This document shows, one piece after another, positions 5,852 to 14,894 of a DNA stretch of 26,338 nt (the first letter of the stretch is position 1; each line of letters begins with the position of its first letter). Where the stretch lies: NCBI GenBank assembly GCA_026389055.1, contig JAPLIO010000252.1, positions 1-26,338 of the forward strand, written 5' to 3'. The stretch is from Candidatus Melainabacteria bacterium (GTDB lineage Bacteria > Cyanobacteriota > Vampirovibrionia > Vampirovibrionales > JAJTHC01). A program made the translations under genes and the position numbers. The notes beneath the pieces were generated by a model. That model ran no database searches and was not told the origin of the DNA. It worked only from the letters and a program-made list of their open reading frames with translations.

Positions 5852-6775
5852 CTAACCCCCTATCCAGCAAGAGGGCGGAGAAGATGAGCGTAACATTGTT
5901 TTAATTTCATTGAACTCCTGATTGAAAGAATCCCGTTCGGTAACACTTTGTAAAAGATGTTGTATCCACGCAATAGTATTGCTTACTTTTTGAGCTTCTT
6001 TAGGGTCTGTATCTACCCACAATGGGGGCGATATTCGGAGGTTTTCCCCTACTAACTTACCTTGATGCACGCAGATGTTTCGCAAATATCTTAATGCGTT
6101 AAAAACGGGGTATAAGGTTTTTGGGCTGTAATTTTTAGGAAATCCCAGTTCTTGAATGATGGGAAGCCAAATTTTCCGAGGCGTTTTAGGATGTTTCAAC
6201 AATCCACACAGTGTACCAAAATCTTGAGATTGCATTACTGCCCAAGCGGGTAATTGGGTGTGGTTGGGGTACTGTTGCAGAAATAGCCTTGTGGCTTGTT
6301 CCGTATACTTATCATTGTGTTTTCGGGTTGCAGTGGCTACTAATGCTAGGTTTTCAAAGGCGTTATCGTAACACCAATAAATATCTTGCGTGGTGGTTAT
6401 CAGTTGTTCGGTTAATAAGGTTTTAAATTTTAGTTCTAATTTAAGTAAACTGGCAATTAGCAGTAGCCGAAGGCGTTCATTTTGTTGGTAAGTGGTAATA
6501 ATACTATTGGCTGATGTGTTGGGTTTGAAATTTTTTGAGTTAGGTTGGTAGAAATGTCTAAAATATTGAGATAAGTGGTAGTAGCCGACTGCTTCGATTA
6601 GTTTGACGAATCTTGTTTCTTCGTCATTATCGCTGAAACCGAGCCCTCGTTCTTTTAACAGATTGAGGTGTTGTTGTGGTGTTAAAAAATTTTTGAAACA
6701 AAAAGAGCCGCCCTGGTGCACTTCTTCGAGAGGTGTGGCGACTGCGATACTTTCATTATTACTGTAATCCACCAA
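5852..6775 (-). CDS. Abi_2 (AbiD/AbiF) family HEPN protein, abortive-infection type
   Basis: It matches the Abi_2 family pattern. An early TPQQHLNLLKERGLGFSD is the usual QL..L..RG opening. EAVGYYHLSQYFRHFY corresponds to the IGYYRLSxYxxPF motif. Near residues 230-240, LRNICVHQGKL is the HEPN RNxxxH catalytic signature. Members protect against phages by RNA cleavage and are discussed as relatives of the Cas13 HEPN domains; activity here is inferred. At 307 residues it has normal length. The start appears to be TTG 6775 with AAAGGA 8 bases before, or GTG 6772. The C-terminal SSSPPSCWIGG is atypical and may be a drifted tail. It lies between recG and hemL, with the toxin modules 1.4 kb downstream. 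Confidence 0.8.
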   Translation of the reverse strand: MVDYSNNESIAVATPLEEVHQGGSFCFKNFLTPQQHLNLLKERGLGFSDNDEETRFVKLIEAVGYYHLSQYFRHFYQPNSKNFKPNTSANSIITTYQQNERLRLLLIASLLKLELKFKTLLTEQLITTTQDIYWCYDNAFENLALVATATRKHNDKYTEQATRLFLQQYPNHTQLPAWAVMQSQDFGTLCGLLKHPKTPRKIWLPIIQELGFPKNYSPKTLYPVFNALRYLRNICVHQGKLVGENLRISPPLWVDTDPKEAQKVSNTIAWIQHLLQSVTERDSFNQEFNEIKTMLRSSSPPSCWIGG

Positions 6776-6881
6776 TTTGTCAATCCTTTTTTATTAATCC
6801 ATCCACTTTGTTGAATTGTTTCTTTATTATGCCCCAAACATAATTTTCTCAATAGCAGGTAACACCACCCTGCAGAAACCC

Positions 6882-9368
6882 CTACCCACTATTAAGCAAC
6901 GATGCCCCTTGAGCCATCTGCCGAAACAACGTTTGCTTGAGTGCAGGGTAGCCATCAATACCCAGCGGTTCGGCTAGCAACGCAAACGCCTGTTCCCGTG
7001 CCAAAGCCAATATCTCATGGTCTTCCACTAAATCCGCCAAAGCCAAATCTGGTAAGCCACTCTGGCGGGTGCCCAAATAATCGCCCGGCCCCCGAAGCGA
7101 TAAATCATGCTCGGCAATCACAAAGCCATCCGTGGTTTGCTCCATAATCGCCAACCGCTCTTTGGTTTCCGAATTTTTACTGGTGGAAAGCAACAGGCAA
7201 TAGCTCTGATGCTTCCCCCTACCGACTCGCCCCCGCAACTGGTGCAGTTGTGCCAGCCCAAATCTATCGGCGGATTCTATCATCATCACGGTGGCATTGG
7301 GTACATCCACCCCAACTTCCACCACGGTGGTAGCCACCAAAATATGTAATTCCCCCGAAGCAAACTGCCCCATCACCGCTTCTTTTTCTTCAGATTTCAA
7401 TTTGCCGTGCAACAACCCCAGCTTCAACGTGGGAAACACCTCTTTTTGAAGCATCTCTATTTCCGCCGTGGCGGCTTTGGCAGAAAGCGTTTCGCTTTCT
7501 TCAATCAGCGGAAACACAATATACACCTGCCGACCGAACCCCACCTGCTGACGAATTAAATCATAAGCCTGTACTCGCTGGGCTTGGGTCAACATCACGG
7601 TTTTAATGGGCGAACGCCCGGGGGGTAGCTCATCCAACACGGAAACATCTAAATCGCCATGCACCGTCATCGCCAAGGTGCGGGGGATTGGGGTGGCAGT
7701 CATTGAAAGGAGTTCGGGCATTTCGCCTTTATCTCGCAATTTCATGCGTTGCCGAACCCCAAACCGATGTTGTTCATCCACTACGACAACACCCAACCGT
7801 TGAAATTCCACGTCGTCTTGAATTAACGCATGCGTGCCGACTGCCACCTGCAATTGCCCATTGAGCAACCCCTGTTTGACGGCTCGTTTTACTTTGGCAG
7901 ATTGCTTGCCCAACACCAACGCACACCCAATCCCCAAGGGCGTAAACCAATCGACAAATTTTTTGTAATGCTGTTCGGCTAAAATCTCGGTCGGTGCCAT
8001 GAGTGCGGCTTGATACCCATTTTCTACGGCTACCAATAGAGCCAAAGCAGCCACCACCGTTTTACCAGCCCCAACATCCCCATGTAGCAAGCGATTCATC
8101 GGTTCAGAAGACGATAAATCTGCACAAATTTCCCCAAACGCCCTGTTTTGAGCGTTGGTTAGCTGAAACGGCAAATGTTCTAAAAACTGCTGGCTTAGGC
8201 TATCCGCTTTTTTGGTGAGTACCAACCCCTGCACGTTTTGCTTGTATTGCTGGCGTAACAACCCTAAGCGGAGTTGCATCAAAAACAGCTCGTCAAAAAT
8301 CAATCGGCGTTTAGCGTTGTGGCACTGTTGCATGGTTTCAGGAAAATGAATGCCCATTAACGCTTCTTGCAGGGGAAGCAGTTGCAGATTTTGACGAATT
8401 TTCGCAGGCAAATACTCTTCCACACGGTCTGAATAAACGGTCAATGCCTGATAAATACACTTGCGAAGCGTCTTCAAGTTCACACCTTGCGATAGTGGAT
8501 AAATTGGCACAATTCGCCCCGTGTGGAGTGAAGGTTGGGGCAATTCCGCCAGCCCGTCCGTGGCATCGGCTTTTTCTTCGTAGCTGAGCGATTGGATTTC
8601 CGCTTTTTCCAACGAGGGGCATCGGCTGTAGCTATCCCACTTTACCTTGCCTGAAAGTAGCACTTGGGTGGATTTGGGAAATTTATTTTTGAAGGCGTGC
8701 AGTTGGGCTAACTGCTTTTTTCCGAAAAACCACGAAGCCGTCGCCACGCCAGATTTATCGGAAACTTTGAGGCGAAGTACCTGCAAGCCTTGCCTGTTTT
8801 TCAATTCGTGATGCGTGGCGGATTCTACCGTGGCAATGATGCTAACCGTATCGCCTTCCAGCAAGGTGTTGATGCTGGCTTGCTGATTATAATCCACATA
8901 ATCCCGAGGGAAATAATGCAGTAAATCTTGCACGGTGGTGATGTTCAGCAAGCCTAAAATGGTTGCCAGCCGAGGGCCTACGCCTTTGATGTATTGCACT
9001 TCTAGTTCGTGCAAAGGCGTGTTTTCAGGTGGAGCAGTGGCACTGTTGCTGGCGGTTGCCCGTGCGACGGCGGTTTTTCGTTTGGGGTTGAGGGCATCTA
9101 GCACAAACTGTTCTAGGGCATCGCACGCAGCCATGCGGAAGGCTAAATCTGCTAGGCCGTAGCGTTCAAAGCGGTTGAGCAGGGGGGCTACTTCGGCGTT
9201 AGCCCCTGAAAATTCTCGGTTCAGCACTTTGAGGCTTTGGCACACGAAGGCGGAAAACCGTTGTTTTTTGCCTTGCACATCCACAAACTGGTGCTTGCGT
9301 TCTAATGGCACCGCCAGTTTAAGGTCTGCCAGTTTCAGTTGAGCTTCTTCGGTTAGTAGGGGTTGCAT
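6882..9368 (-). CDS. recG: ATP-dependent DNA helicase RecG
   Basis: Branched-DNA helicase that remodels stalled forks and recombination intermediates. It shows a wedge/OB region (GPRLATILGLLNITTVQDLLHYFPRDY, then DTVSIIATVES), Walker A GDVGAGKT near residue 430, the RecG-type DEQHRFGVRQR box near 530, MTATPIPRTLA, and the C-terminal VEVGVDVPNAT and QLRGRVGRG helicase motifs. The end LRGPGDYLGTRQSGLPDL is characteristic. There are 828 residues from ATG 9368; an in-frame TTG at 9386 would add six. About 130 N-terminal residues precede the wedge domain, as in cyanobacterial-type RecG. The gene is single and followed by a 106-base gap before the Abi gene. Confidence 0.95.
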   Translation of the reverse strand: MQPLLTEEAQLKLADLKLAVPLERKHQFVDVQGKKQRFSAFVCQSLKVLNREFSGANAEVAPLLNRFERYGLADLAFRMAACDALEQFVLDALNPKRKTAVARATASNSATAPPENTPLHELEVQYIKGVGPRLATILGLLNITTVQDLLHYFPRDYVDYNQQASINTLLEGDTVSIIATVESATHHELKNRQGLQVLRLKVSDKSGVATASWFFGKKQLAQLHAFKNKFPKSTQVLLSGKVKWDSYSRCPSLEKAEIQSLSYEEKADATDGLAELPQPSLHTGRIVPIYPLSQGVNLKTLRKCIYQALTVYSDRVEEYLPAKIRQNLQLLPLQEALMGIHFPETMQQCHNAKRRLIFDELFLMQLRLGLLRQQYKQNVQGLVLTKKADSLSQQFLEHLPFQLTNAQNRAFGEICADLSSSEPMNRLLHGDVGAGKTVVAALALLVAVENGYQAALMAPTEILAEQHYKKFVDWFTPLGIGCALVLGKQSAKVKRAVKQGLLNGQLQVAVGTHALIQDDVEFQRLGVVVVDEQHRFGVRQRMKLRDKGEMPELLSMTATPIPRTLAMTVHGDLDVSVLDELPPGRSPIKTVMLTQAQRVQAYDLIRQQVGFGRQVYIVFPLIEESETLSAKAATAEIEMLQKEVFPTLKLGLLHGKLKSEEKEAVMGQFASGELHILVATTVVEVGVDVPNATVMMIESADRFGLAQLHQLRGRVGRGKHQSYCLLLSTSKNSETKERLAIMEQTTDGFVIAEHDLSLRGPGDYLGTRQSGLPDLALADLVEDHEILALAREQAFALLAEPLGIDGYPALKQTLFRQMAQGASLLNSG

Positions 9369-9470
9369 GGTAACAAATTGTTTCAAACCTATTGAGCGGG
9401 GGCATTATTACTATCATTCTACGCTAAAAGTAGATTGAAAATGGTTGAAGCTGGCTAACATCTTTTTTAT

Positions 9471-9612
9471 TAGACCTCTTGCATGACTCGATAGGTGGGT
9501 GCAGATTCTAGGAATGAGGAACGGAGAATTTGAGGTGTACACTATAGTACATAAGAATTCGAGTACCGCAAATGACAACGAAGATGCCCCAGATATTGAG
9601 TCATGCAAGAGA
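9471..9612 (-). repeat. Multi-hairpin repeat element, short copy (A)
   Basis: Ends are inverted repeats (CTCTTGCATGACTCGATA against its near-complement at 9594-9611, one G-T wobble). It shares blocks with the elements at 14648 and 23220: GGTGCAGATTCTAGGAATG, GAACGGA, TGTAC...GTACA inside GAATT...AATTC, TACCGCAAATGACAACG and GATGCCC. It lacks the extra hairpins of copy C. It lies about 100 bases upstream of recG. The strand given is nominal. Confidence 0.75.
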
Positions 9613-10343
9613 GCGATTTCAAAATCAAGCCGAAGGGGCGTTTTTGCGGAGGGTGTAACGCACCATCAAATTTAACTACTTTAATTCCCCAACAACCACT
9701 GCCCCAACAAGTGCTTAAGGCGTTCAGGCATCCAAACTGCCTGTAAAAAAAGGAAGGGTACTATGCAAAAAAATGAACAATTTTTGTGTGAACAATAAAT
9801 CTCATACTTGCATCGGCGTTATGCTCTCGGTAGAATAAAATCCTTCCTTTGGTTGGTGTTGAGTGAACACTCAGCCACTAGGGTATATATCATCTGTTAT
9901 TCGTACTTTTTTGTTTCGGTCTGTTGCCAGATTAACCGCTAATCTGCTAGTTGTTCATCAGACGAAGGGAGGAATGTGTTATCGTTCAAACTCAAACTGC
10001 CTACTGTGTAGTGCCTTTTTACCCCAAGTCTAGTGATGCTAGCACTTACACTAGAACATTAAAATACTGTAAGTTCTAACCGTTACTGCTTCACACTAAA
10101 GAAAACTGACTCAAAAAAACTGAATAGGGTCGTGTAAACTTGACTGTTTTATAGACTAAAAGCTTTTACACTGTGAAATATAAACAAGAAAACAACTGAG
10201 ATAACATTGCATTAGAAACTAAACAGGAGCATCCTACGCAACCTATCGGAAGTTTATTCCGTCGGTAAACCAGTTTGCTCCTTTATTTTTTGTTTTTGGC
10301 ATTTGATGCCCTCCTTACTTTTACGCCAGAAAGTACCCCCGCC
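9613..10343 (+). other. Long non-coding leader region before the exonuclease gene
   Basis: No convincing gene in about 700 bases. Local hairpins are present: TGAGT/ACTCA near 9862-9875, TCTAGTG/CACTAGA near 10030-10056, and AGGAGCA (about 10225) with TGCTCCT (about 10276), enclosing CGGAA/TTCCG and followed by a T-rich run. This last unit resembles a terminator or attenuator. The content is otherwise unexplained and could include a small RNA. Confidence 0.35.
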
Positions 10344-11054
10344 ATGATGAGCCTTTTAACGTCTTCCGAACCGCTTCAAACGTCGCTTTTTTCTTCTTTG
10401 TTTCATCAAGAAACCCAAGCAGCCCCTTCAACGGAACTGTTGTTGGCTCAGCCCTTTGAGACCGCTACCTTCACGGTGATAGACCTTGAAACAACGGGGT
10501 TAAATGCTAAACGCAATAGTATTACAGAAATTACAGCTATCCAGTATGTTAATGGCGTCGCTCAAGGCGTTTTTTCTACCCTTGTGCAACCCAAAGAGCC
10601 TATTCCCTATGAAGTGGAAAGCTTGACGGGTATTTCCAACGAAATGGTTGCCAATGCCCCTCCTTTAATGATGGTTTTAAATGATTTATTAGCCTTTATA
10701 GGGTCTGCCCCGCTATTAGTAGGGCATAACGTTTCTTTTGATATTCAGTTTTTGCGAGAAAAATGCCATGAATGTGGCTTAATTGGGCTTGAACACCGCA
10801 TTGATTTAAGCAAAGCTTTCTGCACAAAAGTGCTAGCTCAAAAAATTATGCCGGGCTTGCCTAGCTATGAGGGTATTGTGGTAGCTACCCAGTGTGGTTA
10901 TTATAACGATAATCCGCACCGTGCGGAAGCGGATGTTCGGATGTCTGCGGCTATTTTGTTTGCGTTGGTTGAAAAGCTACTTCAGCAGGGCAAACGGATT
11001 TCAACCGTGAGTGATTTGTTGGTGGTGCAAGGCGTTTTGCAGGAACGGCACTAA
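10344..11054 (+). CDS. DnaQ-like 3'-5' exonuclease (DEDDh)
   Basis: Cytosolic exonuclease of the DNA polymerase III epsilon superfamily. Motif I VIDLETTGLN (about residue 45), motif II VGHNVSFDIQFL (about 125) and motif III HRAEADVRMSA (about 192) give the DEDDh catalytic set. It is a stand-alone exonuclease domain of 236 residues from ATG-ATG 10344, without helicase or GIY-YIG parts. It may be a proofreading subunit or a repair nuclease; sequence alone does not decide. A longer frame from TTG 10275 overlaps the hairpin region upstream and is less likely. An unstructured N-terminus of about 40 residues precedes the domain. Confidence 0.85.
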   Translation: MMSLLTSSEPLQTSLFSSLFHQETQAAPSTELLLAQPFETATFTVIDLETTGLNAKRNSITEITAIQYVNGVAQGVFSTLVQPKEPIPYEVESLTGISNEMVANAPPLMMVLNDLLAFIGSAPLLVGHNVSFDIQFLREKCHECGLIGLEHRIDLSKAFCTKVLAQKIMPGLPSYEGIVVATQCGYYNDNPHRAEADVRMSAAILFALVEKLLQQGKRISTVSDLLVVQGVLQERH

Positions 11055-11395
11055 TTGCTTTTGCGTACTGTCTAACTTTTTTAAAAAAACTAGCATTTGT
11101 TTTTTTGTGGGGTTTTTTATACAATTGAATGTACTTTAAAAAGTTGCTTAAGGCTATTCTTCCTAACTAATTAGTTATAAAGTAACAACCTTATTAACAA
11201 CTAACCGATTTTAAGAATTTCTCTAGCACAAGTTTCTCGTTACTGGTTTTACTGCTAGTAGTAATAACCGAGATACCCAGTCTTCTTTCCCTTTGTCTCT
11301 CTCTACGGTGGTTTGTAAATAGAGCTTAAGTATACGGTATGTTTCTTTTTTTACACAGTGTGTTTTTGGTTCTCTCATTTCAATAAAGGATGATA
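11055..11395 (+). promoter_or_regulatory. AT-rich intergenic region with possible promoter and leader hairpin
   Basis: TTGTTT (11097-11102), 17 bases, TACAAT (11120-11125) is a candidate promoter giving a leader of about 260 bases. Within it, TCTCG (about 11238) and CGAGA (about 11270) close a hairpin containing TTACT/AGTAA. No gene seen. Confidence 0.35.
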
Positions 11396-12070
11396 ATGTC
11401 AATGATGATGTCTACAACAATTGCTCCCGCTTCTTCTTCTGCTGCTCCTATTAACAAGCCTAGTACGGTTCGGTCAGGGGCAGATTTAACCGCTGCATCT
11501 ACACCAAATGCCCCAGTGGGCTTGTACCCTGCTACCCCTGCACCTACTTTGGCAACGCCTCCTGCTGATGCCTTTACGCCAACAGCATTAGATGCCAATG
11601 GTAACCCCATTGTTTCTACAGAAAACCCTACTACTCCCCCAACAGATGGAACGGTATCCCCTGCTAAAACGGGTTTTGACCCGATTGCTCTAGCTGTTGG
11701 GGTTGGTCTTTCAGGTGTTGCTGCCTTATTGTTAGGCTGGCTAGCAAAAGGTGCAAATAAAACGCTCCCTGAAATGGGTAAAGTCTTTTTCGCTACAGGG
11801 CTTGGTGCGGGGGCTGCCTTCGTGGCACCGTTTGGTAGCAATTTGGTGAGAGATTTGCTCAAGAAAAAACCAGCAACCCCTACCCCTGCAGATGCTACTA
11901 ACCCTGCTGGTACCCCTCAGCCAGTGGGTACTAATCCGCAGGCTTTGCCTACATTGGCAAGCCCGCCTATTACCAATGTGGTTTCGGGGGCCGTACCCCC
12001 ACCTGCCATTGACCCGATGACAGGATTACCCGTAGTGAATGGTGGTGCTTCTCCACAACTAAGAGCGTAG
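11396..12070 (+). CDS. Small membrane protein with glycine-rich helical hairpin and Pro/Thr/Ala arms
   Basis: I do not recognise the family. Residues about 1-95 are Ser/Ala/Pro/Thr-rich and probably disordered. Then two hydrophobic segments rich in Gly and Ala follow (ALAVGVGLSGVAALLLGWLA and VFFATGLGAGAAFVAPFG), separated by a short KGANKTLPEMGK loop and ending in LKKK. A second Pro/Thr/Ala-rich arm of about 75 residues closes the protein. No signal peptide precedes the disordered arm. ATG 11396 has AAAGG 6 bases upstream and fits better than ATG 11390; several ATG codons cluster here (MSMMMST). A terminator follows the gene. A membrane-anchored linker protein is a guess. Confidence 0.7.
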   Translation: MSMMMSTTIAPASSSAAPINKPSTVRSGADLTAASTPNAPVGLYPATPAPTLATPPADAFTPTALDANGNPIVSTENPTTPPTDGTVSPAKTGFDPIALAVGVGLSGVAALLLGWLAKGANKTLPEMGKVFFATGLGAGAAFVAPFGSNLVRDLLKKKPATPTPADATNPAGTPQPVGTNPQALPTLASPPITNVVSGAVPPPAIDPMTGLPVVNGGASPQLRA

Positions 12071-12115
12071 AGAAGAGCATTTCCACACGCCTCGTTTTTA
12101 ATCATAAAAGTTTAG

Positions 12116-12165
12116 AGCGGTTTTACGACAAGAAGATTTTACTTCTGTATAAAACCGCTTTTTGC
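12116..12165 (+). terminator. Rho-independent terminator
   Basis: AGCGGTTTTA (12116-12125) pairs with TAAAACCGCT (12150-12159), enclosing a second stem AGAAG/CTTCT, and is followed by a T run. It separates the preceding gene from purM. Confidence 0.8.
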
Positions 12166-12243
12166 TATAATATAATCATAGGACAGAGGCTTTTTCCGTA
12201 ACCTCGACAATTTCCCCTTTTTTCAGAAAGAATAGCCCCAACT

Positions 12244-13371
12244 ATGATGATGGTTTCTACCCCTACAGCCTTTTCCCTTTCCAACGCTACTACCTCTGAT
12301 GAGGCTTATCGGCAGGCGGGGGTTGATTTAGTTCAAGCTAAAGCCATTGTGCCTATTGCCAAACAAGCTAGTCAACGAACGGCTAACGCCTCATCCACAC
12401 CTTTATTGGGTGGTATTGGTGGCTTTTGTGGGGCCTTTACCCTGCCCACAGGCTACGAAACCCCCGTGCTACTGGTAGCAACCGATGGGGTTGGCACTAA
12501 GCTTGAAATTGCTCAACAAGCGGGTATTCACACCACCATTGGTGTAGATTTGGTTGCTATGAGCGTGAACGATATTTTAGTACAAGGCGGAAAACCCCTT
12601 GTTTTCCTTGATTATTTAGCTACGGATAAAATTCGTCCTGACGTGTTTGAATCTATTTTAGCAGGCGTGGCTACAGGGTGTGAACAAGCAGGCTGTGCCT
12701 TAGTGGGCGGAGAAACGGCGGAAATGCCTAATTTTTACCAACCGCATCAGTATGATTTGGCGGGCTTTGCAGTGGGCGTTGTGGAGAAAACGGCTCTGCT
12801 ACCCAAAACGGAAACCCTCAAAACCGGGGATATCTTACTGGGTTTAAGCAGTTCAGGATGCCATTCCAACGGGTATAGTTTAGTGCGTAAAACCTTGCAA
12901 GATAATGGCATTACGGATTGGACAGCCCCACTGCCGACCGATACGAGCGTTTCTATTGCTGATGCGTTACTGGCACCCACCCTTATTTATGTTAAACCCG
13001 TTCTCGCTTTGTTAGAAGCGTTCCCCACTGCCGTTAAAGCGATGGTTCACGTTACAGGCGGTGGCTTTCAAGATAATTTGCCTCGGGTTTTGCCTTCACA
13101 CTTAAAGGCGGTTGTTCGTCCGCACGCATGGCAGTGGTTGCCTGTGTTTACTTATCTGCAACAATTAGGCGGCTATAGCCTAGAAACCATGCTCAACACT
13201 TTCAATTGTGGCGTTGGGTTTGTGCTAGTAGTAGACCCTGCCCAAGCCGAAACGGTTCAGCAGTGGCTAAAAACGCATTATTCGCAAGCGTTTGATGTGG
13301 CAGAAATAGGCGTATTGGCAGAAAAACCAGCGGATGACTCATCAGAATCTGTCGTATTTGAAACGCTTTAA
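12244..13371 (+). CDS. purM: Phosphoribosylformylglycinamidine cyclo-ligase (AIR synthetase)
   Basis: Closes the imidazole ring in step 5 of purine synthesis, turning FGAM plus ATP into AIR. The motifs are those of PurM: YRQAGVDLVQAKAIV near the start, GGIGGFCGAF, LVATDGVGTKLEIA, GVDLVAMSVNDILVQGGKPLVFLDY, LVGGETAEMPNFY, GLSSSGCHSNGYSLVRK and HVTGGGFQDNLPRVLP. At 375 residues it is slightly longer than the usual 345 because of an N-terminal Ser/Thr-rich extension. It starts with three ATG codons. TATAAT near 12169 is a possible -10 box about 70 bases upstream. purN follows after 20 bases. Confidence 0.96.
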   Translation: MMMVSTPTAFSLSNATTSDEAYRQAGVDLVQAKAIVPIAKQASQRTANASSTPLLGGIGGFCGAFTLPTGYETPVLLVATDGVGTKLEIAQQAGIHTTIGVDLVAMSVNDILVQGGKPLVFLDYLATDKIRPDVFESILAGVATGCEQAGCALVGGETAEMPNFYQPHQYDLAGFAVGVVEKTALLPKTETLKTGDILLGLSSSGCHSNGYSLVRKTLQDNGITDWTAPLPTDTSVSIADALLAPTLIYVKPVLALLEAFPTAVKAMVHVTGGGFQDNLPRVLPSHLKAVVRPHAWQWLPVFTYLQQLGGYSLETMLNTFNCGVGFVLVVDPAQAETVQQWLKTHYSQAFDVAEIGVLAEKPADDSSESVVFETL

Positions 13372-13391
13372 AAAAAGGAGTATCTGCTTTG

Positions 13392-14012
13392 ATGATGACG
13401 ACAACACCAACTGCACTGGCCAATAAACGGCTTGCCGTACTCATTTCTGGCGGTGGTAGCAATTTAAAAGCCATTCATCACGCTATTGAAAACGGCTTAC
13501 TAACCGATGCTGAAATTGTACTAGTTGTTAGTGATAAACCAACAGCGAAAGGGCTGGAATGGGCGTTTACGCAAGGGTTGAAAACCGCCTTAATTAGCCC
13601 TGCTCTCTGCAAAGAGGCGGAGGTTTCCTTTGAAGCCGTTTTGCTGGATGCGTTGTTAGAGCATCAGGTGGATGTGATTGTGTTAGCAGGCTTTTTGCGT
13701 ATTTTTAAAGCAGAGGTTTTGACTGCTTTTGCAGGAAAAATCGTGAATATCCACCCCAGTTTGTTACCTGCTTATGGTGGCAAAGGCATGTATGGGGCGT
13801 TTGTGCATGAAGCCGTATTAGCTAATCAAGAAGCCCACACGGGTTGTACCGTTCATTTAGTTACTGCGGATGTAGATGAGGGTGAAGTGCTTGGGCAAGC
13901 AAAAGTACCTGTACTACCCAACGATACCGTTGAAACCCTAGCCCAACGGGTGTTAGAGCAGGAACATCGTCTTTATGCTGAAGTGTTACAACGGTGGTTA
14001 CCAACCATCTAA
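13392..14012 (+). CDS. purN: Phosphoribosylglycinamide formyltransferase
   Basis: Transfers a formyl group from 10-formyl-tetrahydrofolate to GAR, step 3 of purine synthesis. LAVLISGGGSNLKAI is the phosphate-binding start; IVLAGFLRIF and KIVNIHPSLLPAYGGKGMYG carry the catalytic Asn and His, and the conserved Asp lies in GCTVHLVTADVDEGEVLGQ. Length is 206 residues from ATG 13392; TTG 13389 is in frame immediately before and has the better spacing (8 bases) to AAGGAG at 13375-13380. It forms an operon with purM and perhaps the lipoprotein 30 bases downstream. Confidence 0.96.
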   Translation: MMTTTPTALANKRLAVLISGGGSNLKAIHHAIENGLLTDAEIVLVVSDKPTAKGLEWAFTQGLKTALISPALCKEAEVSFEAVLLDALLEHQVDVIVLAGFLRIFKAEVLTAFAGKIVNIHPSLLPAYGGKGMYGAFVHEAVLANQEAHTGCTVHLVTADVDEGEVLGQAKVPVLPNDTVETLAQRVLEQEHRLYAEVLQRWLPTI

Positions 14013-14042
14013 TACAATTTTAAATTTTTGGAGAACTAAACT

Positions 14043-14648
14043 ATGTCTATTTTTAAAAAAAAATTCATGCCTTTGTTTCTAGTGCTTAGTATGATTGCCT
14101 ATTGTATTGGGTTAGTTATTTTAAGTACCACGCTTTCTGGGTGTACAACCCCAGACCCGAAACAGGCGTTTAGCCCGATGGGTAAAGCCGTTGAAGAACT
14201 CAATAAAAAGGCTCAAGTAGCCATTGAAGCCAATGAGTTAGAAAAAGCAGACCAATTACTAACCGCCGCCAAAGAGCTAATGCCTGATAATACGGCTTTG
14301 GCGTTTAATTTAGGCGTGGTACAACTAAGTGAAGGTAAGTTACTAGCCGCTGAAAAGGCTTTTGCTACCTTGAAAAACCGTATTCCAGCTGAACTTTCTG
14401 AACGGTTGACGTTGAAGCAGTTAGAAGTGGCTAGTCAAATTTTGAGCCAGTTGGAACAGCCTGAAAAAATGGTGGCTACAGAGGGGAAAATCAAGCAAGC
14501 CCAAGCCCAAGAACTGCTTAATGGGATGACAAAAACTGCTCGGATTGTTACGTTGAAGAGCGATATTCAAAAAGCGTTTCAAACGTTAAAAACTGCTGAA
14601 TTAAAAGATTCTGCCAAGCCTTGGCTGGCGGGTGTTAAAGTAACCTAG
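14043..14648 (+). CDS. TPR-like lipoprotein
   Basis: Signal peptide with a long hydrophobic core (about residues 9-30) and lipobox TLSGC, Cys about 34, so it is a lipid-anchored envelope protein. The mature part is helical with TPR-like repeats (ANELEKADQLLTAAKELMPDN, FNLGVVQLSEGKLLAAEKAFATL). The last third is Lys/Gln/Ala-rich. It starts 30 bases after purN with GGAGA 8 bases before ATG, so it may be co-transcribed, although no functional link to purine synthesis is evident. Its stop codon touches the multi-hairpin repeat element B. The partner is unknown. Confidence 0.8.
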   Translation: MSIFKKKFMPLFLVLSMIAYCIGLVILSTTLSGCTTPDPKQAFSPMGKAVEELNKKAQVAIEANELEKADQLLTAAKELMPDNTALAFNLGVVQLSEGKLLAAEKAFATLKNRIPAELSERLTLKQLEVASQILSQLEQPEKMVATEGKIKQAQAQELLNGMTKTARIVTLKSDIQKAFQTLKTAELKDSAKPWLAGVKVT

Positions 14649-14848
14649 GTACTGTTGACAATAACGCTCTGATGGGCATCCGCAGAGCGAGAAAACGCAA
14701 ACGTTTTACGTTGTCATTTGCGGTACTCCCTGCTAGAAGCAGAGTGATTGCAGAGCAATCAACGGTTATGTAGTTCTGTCTACACGCCCGTCAGTCCGTT
14801 CCGCATTCCTAGAATCTGCACCACCAGCCCACTATTGTCAACAGCACC
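14648..14848 (-). repeat. Multi-hairpin repeat element, diverged copy (B)
   Basis: Terminal inverted repeats are 14648-14663 and 14833-14848 (TGTTGACAATA core, one mismatch that would be G-U on the minus strand). Read on the minus strand it shares GGTGCAGATTCTAGGAATG, GGAACGGA, TACCGCAAATGACAACG, AAAACG hairpin and GGATGCCC with elements A and C, while its stems have different sequences that still pair (TGTAG/CTACA, ACGG/CCGT, GATTGC/GCAATC). It fills the gap between the convergent lipoprotein and ruvX genes. Confidence 0.75.
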
Positions 14849-14894
14849 TAACACCTCTTTTAAAATTTACATCCAGTTAATTTTTGAATGGGTA

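Noticed and set aside
9414..9608. Minus-strand frame through repeat A, similar to one through repeat C (23097-23528)
   Set aside because: The shared peptide (HDSISGAS, PRICTHLSSHARG) is just translation of the repeat element; lengths and ends differ and the nucleotide stems, not the residues, are kept.
9976..10035. Short leader-peptide frame after GGGAGGA near 9967
   Set aside because: The ribosome motif is only 1 to 3 bases from the candidate starts, the peptide has no notable composition, and no downstream gene is close enough for attenuation.
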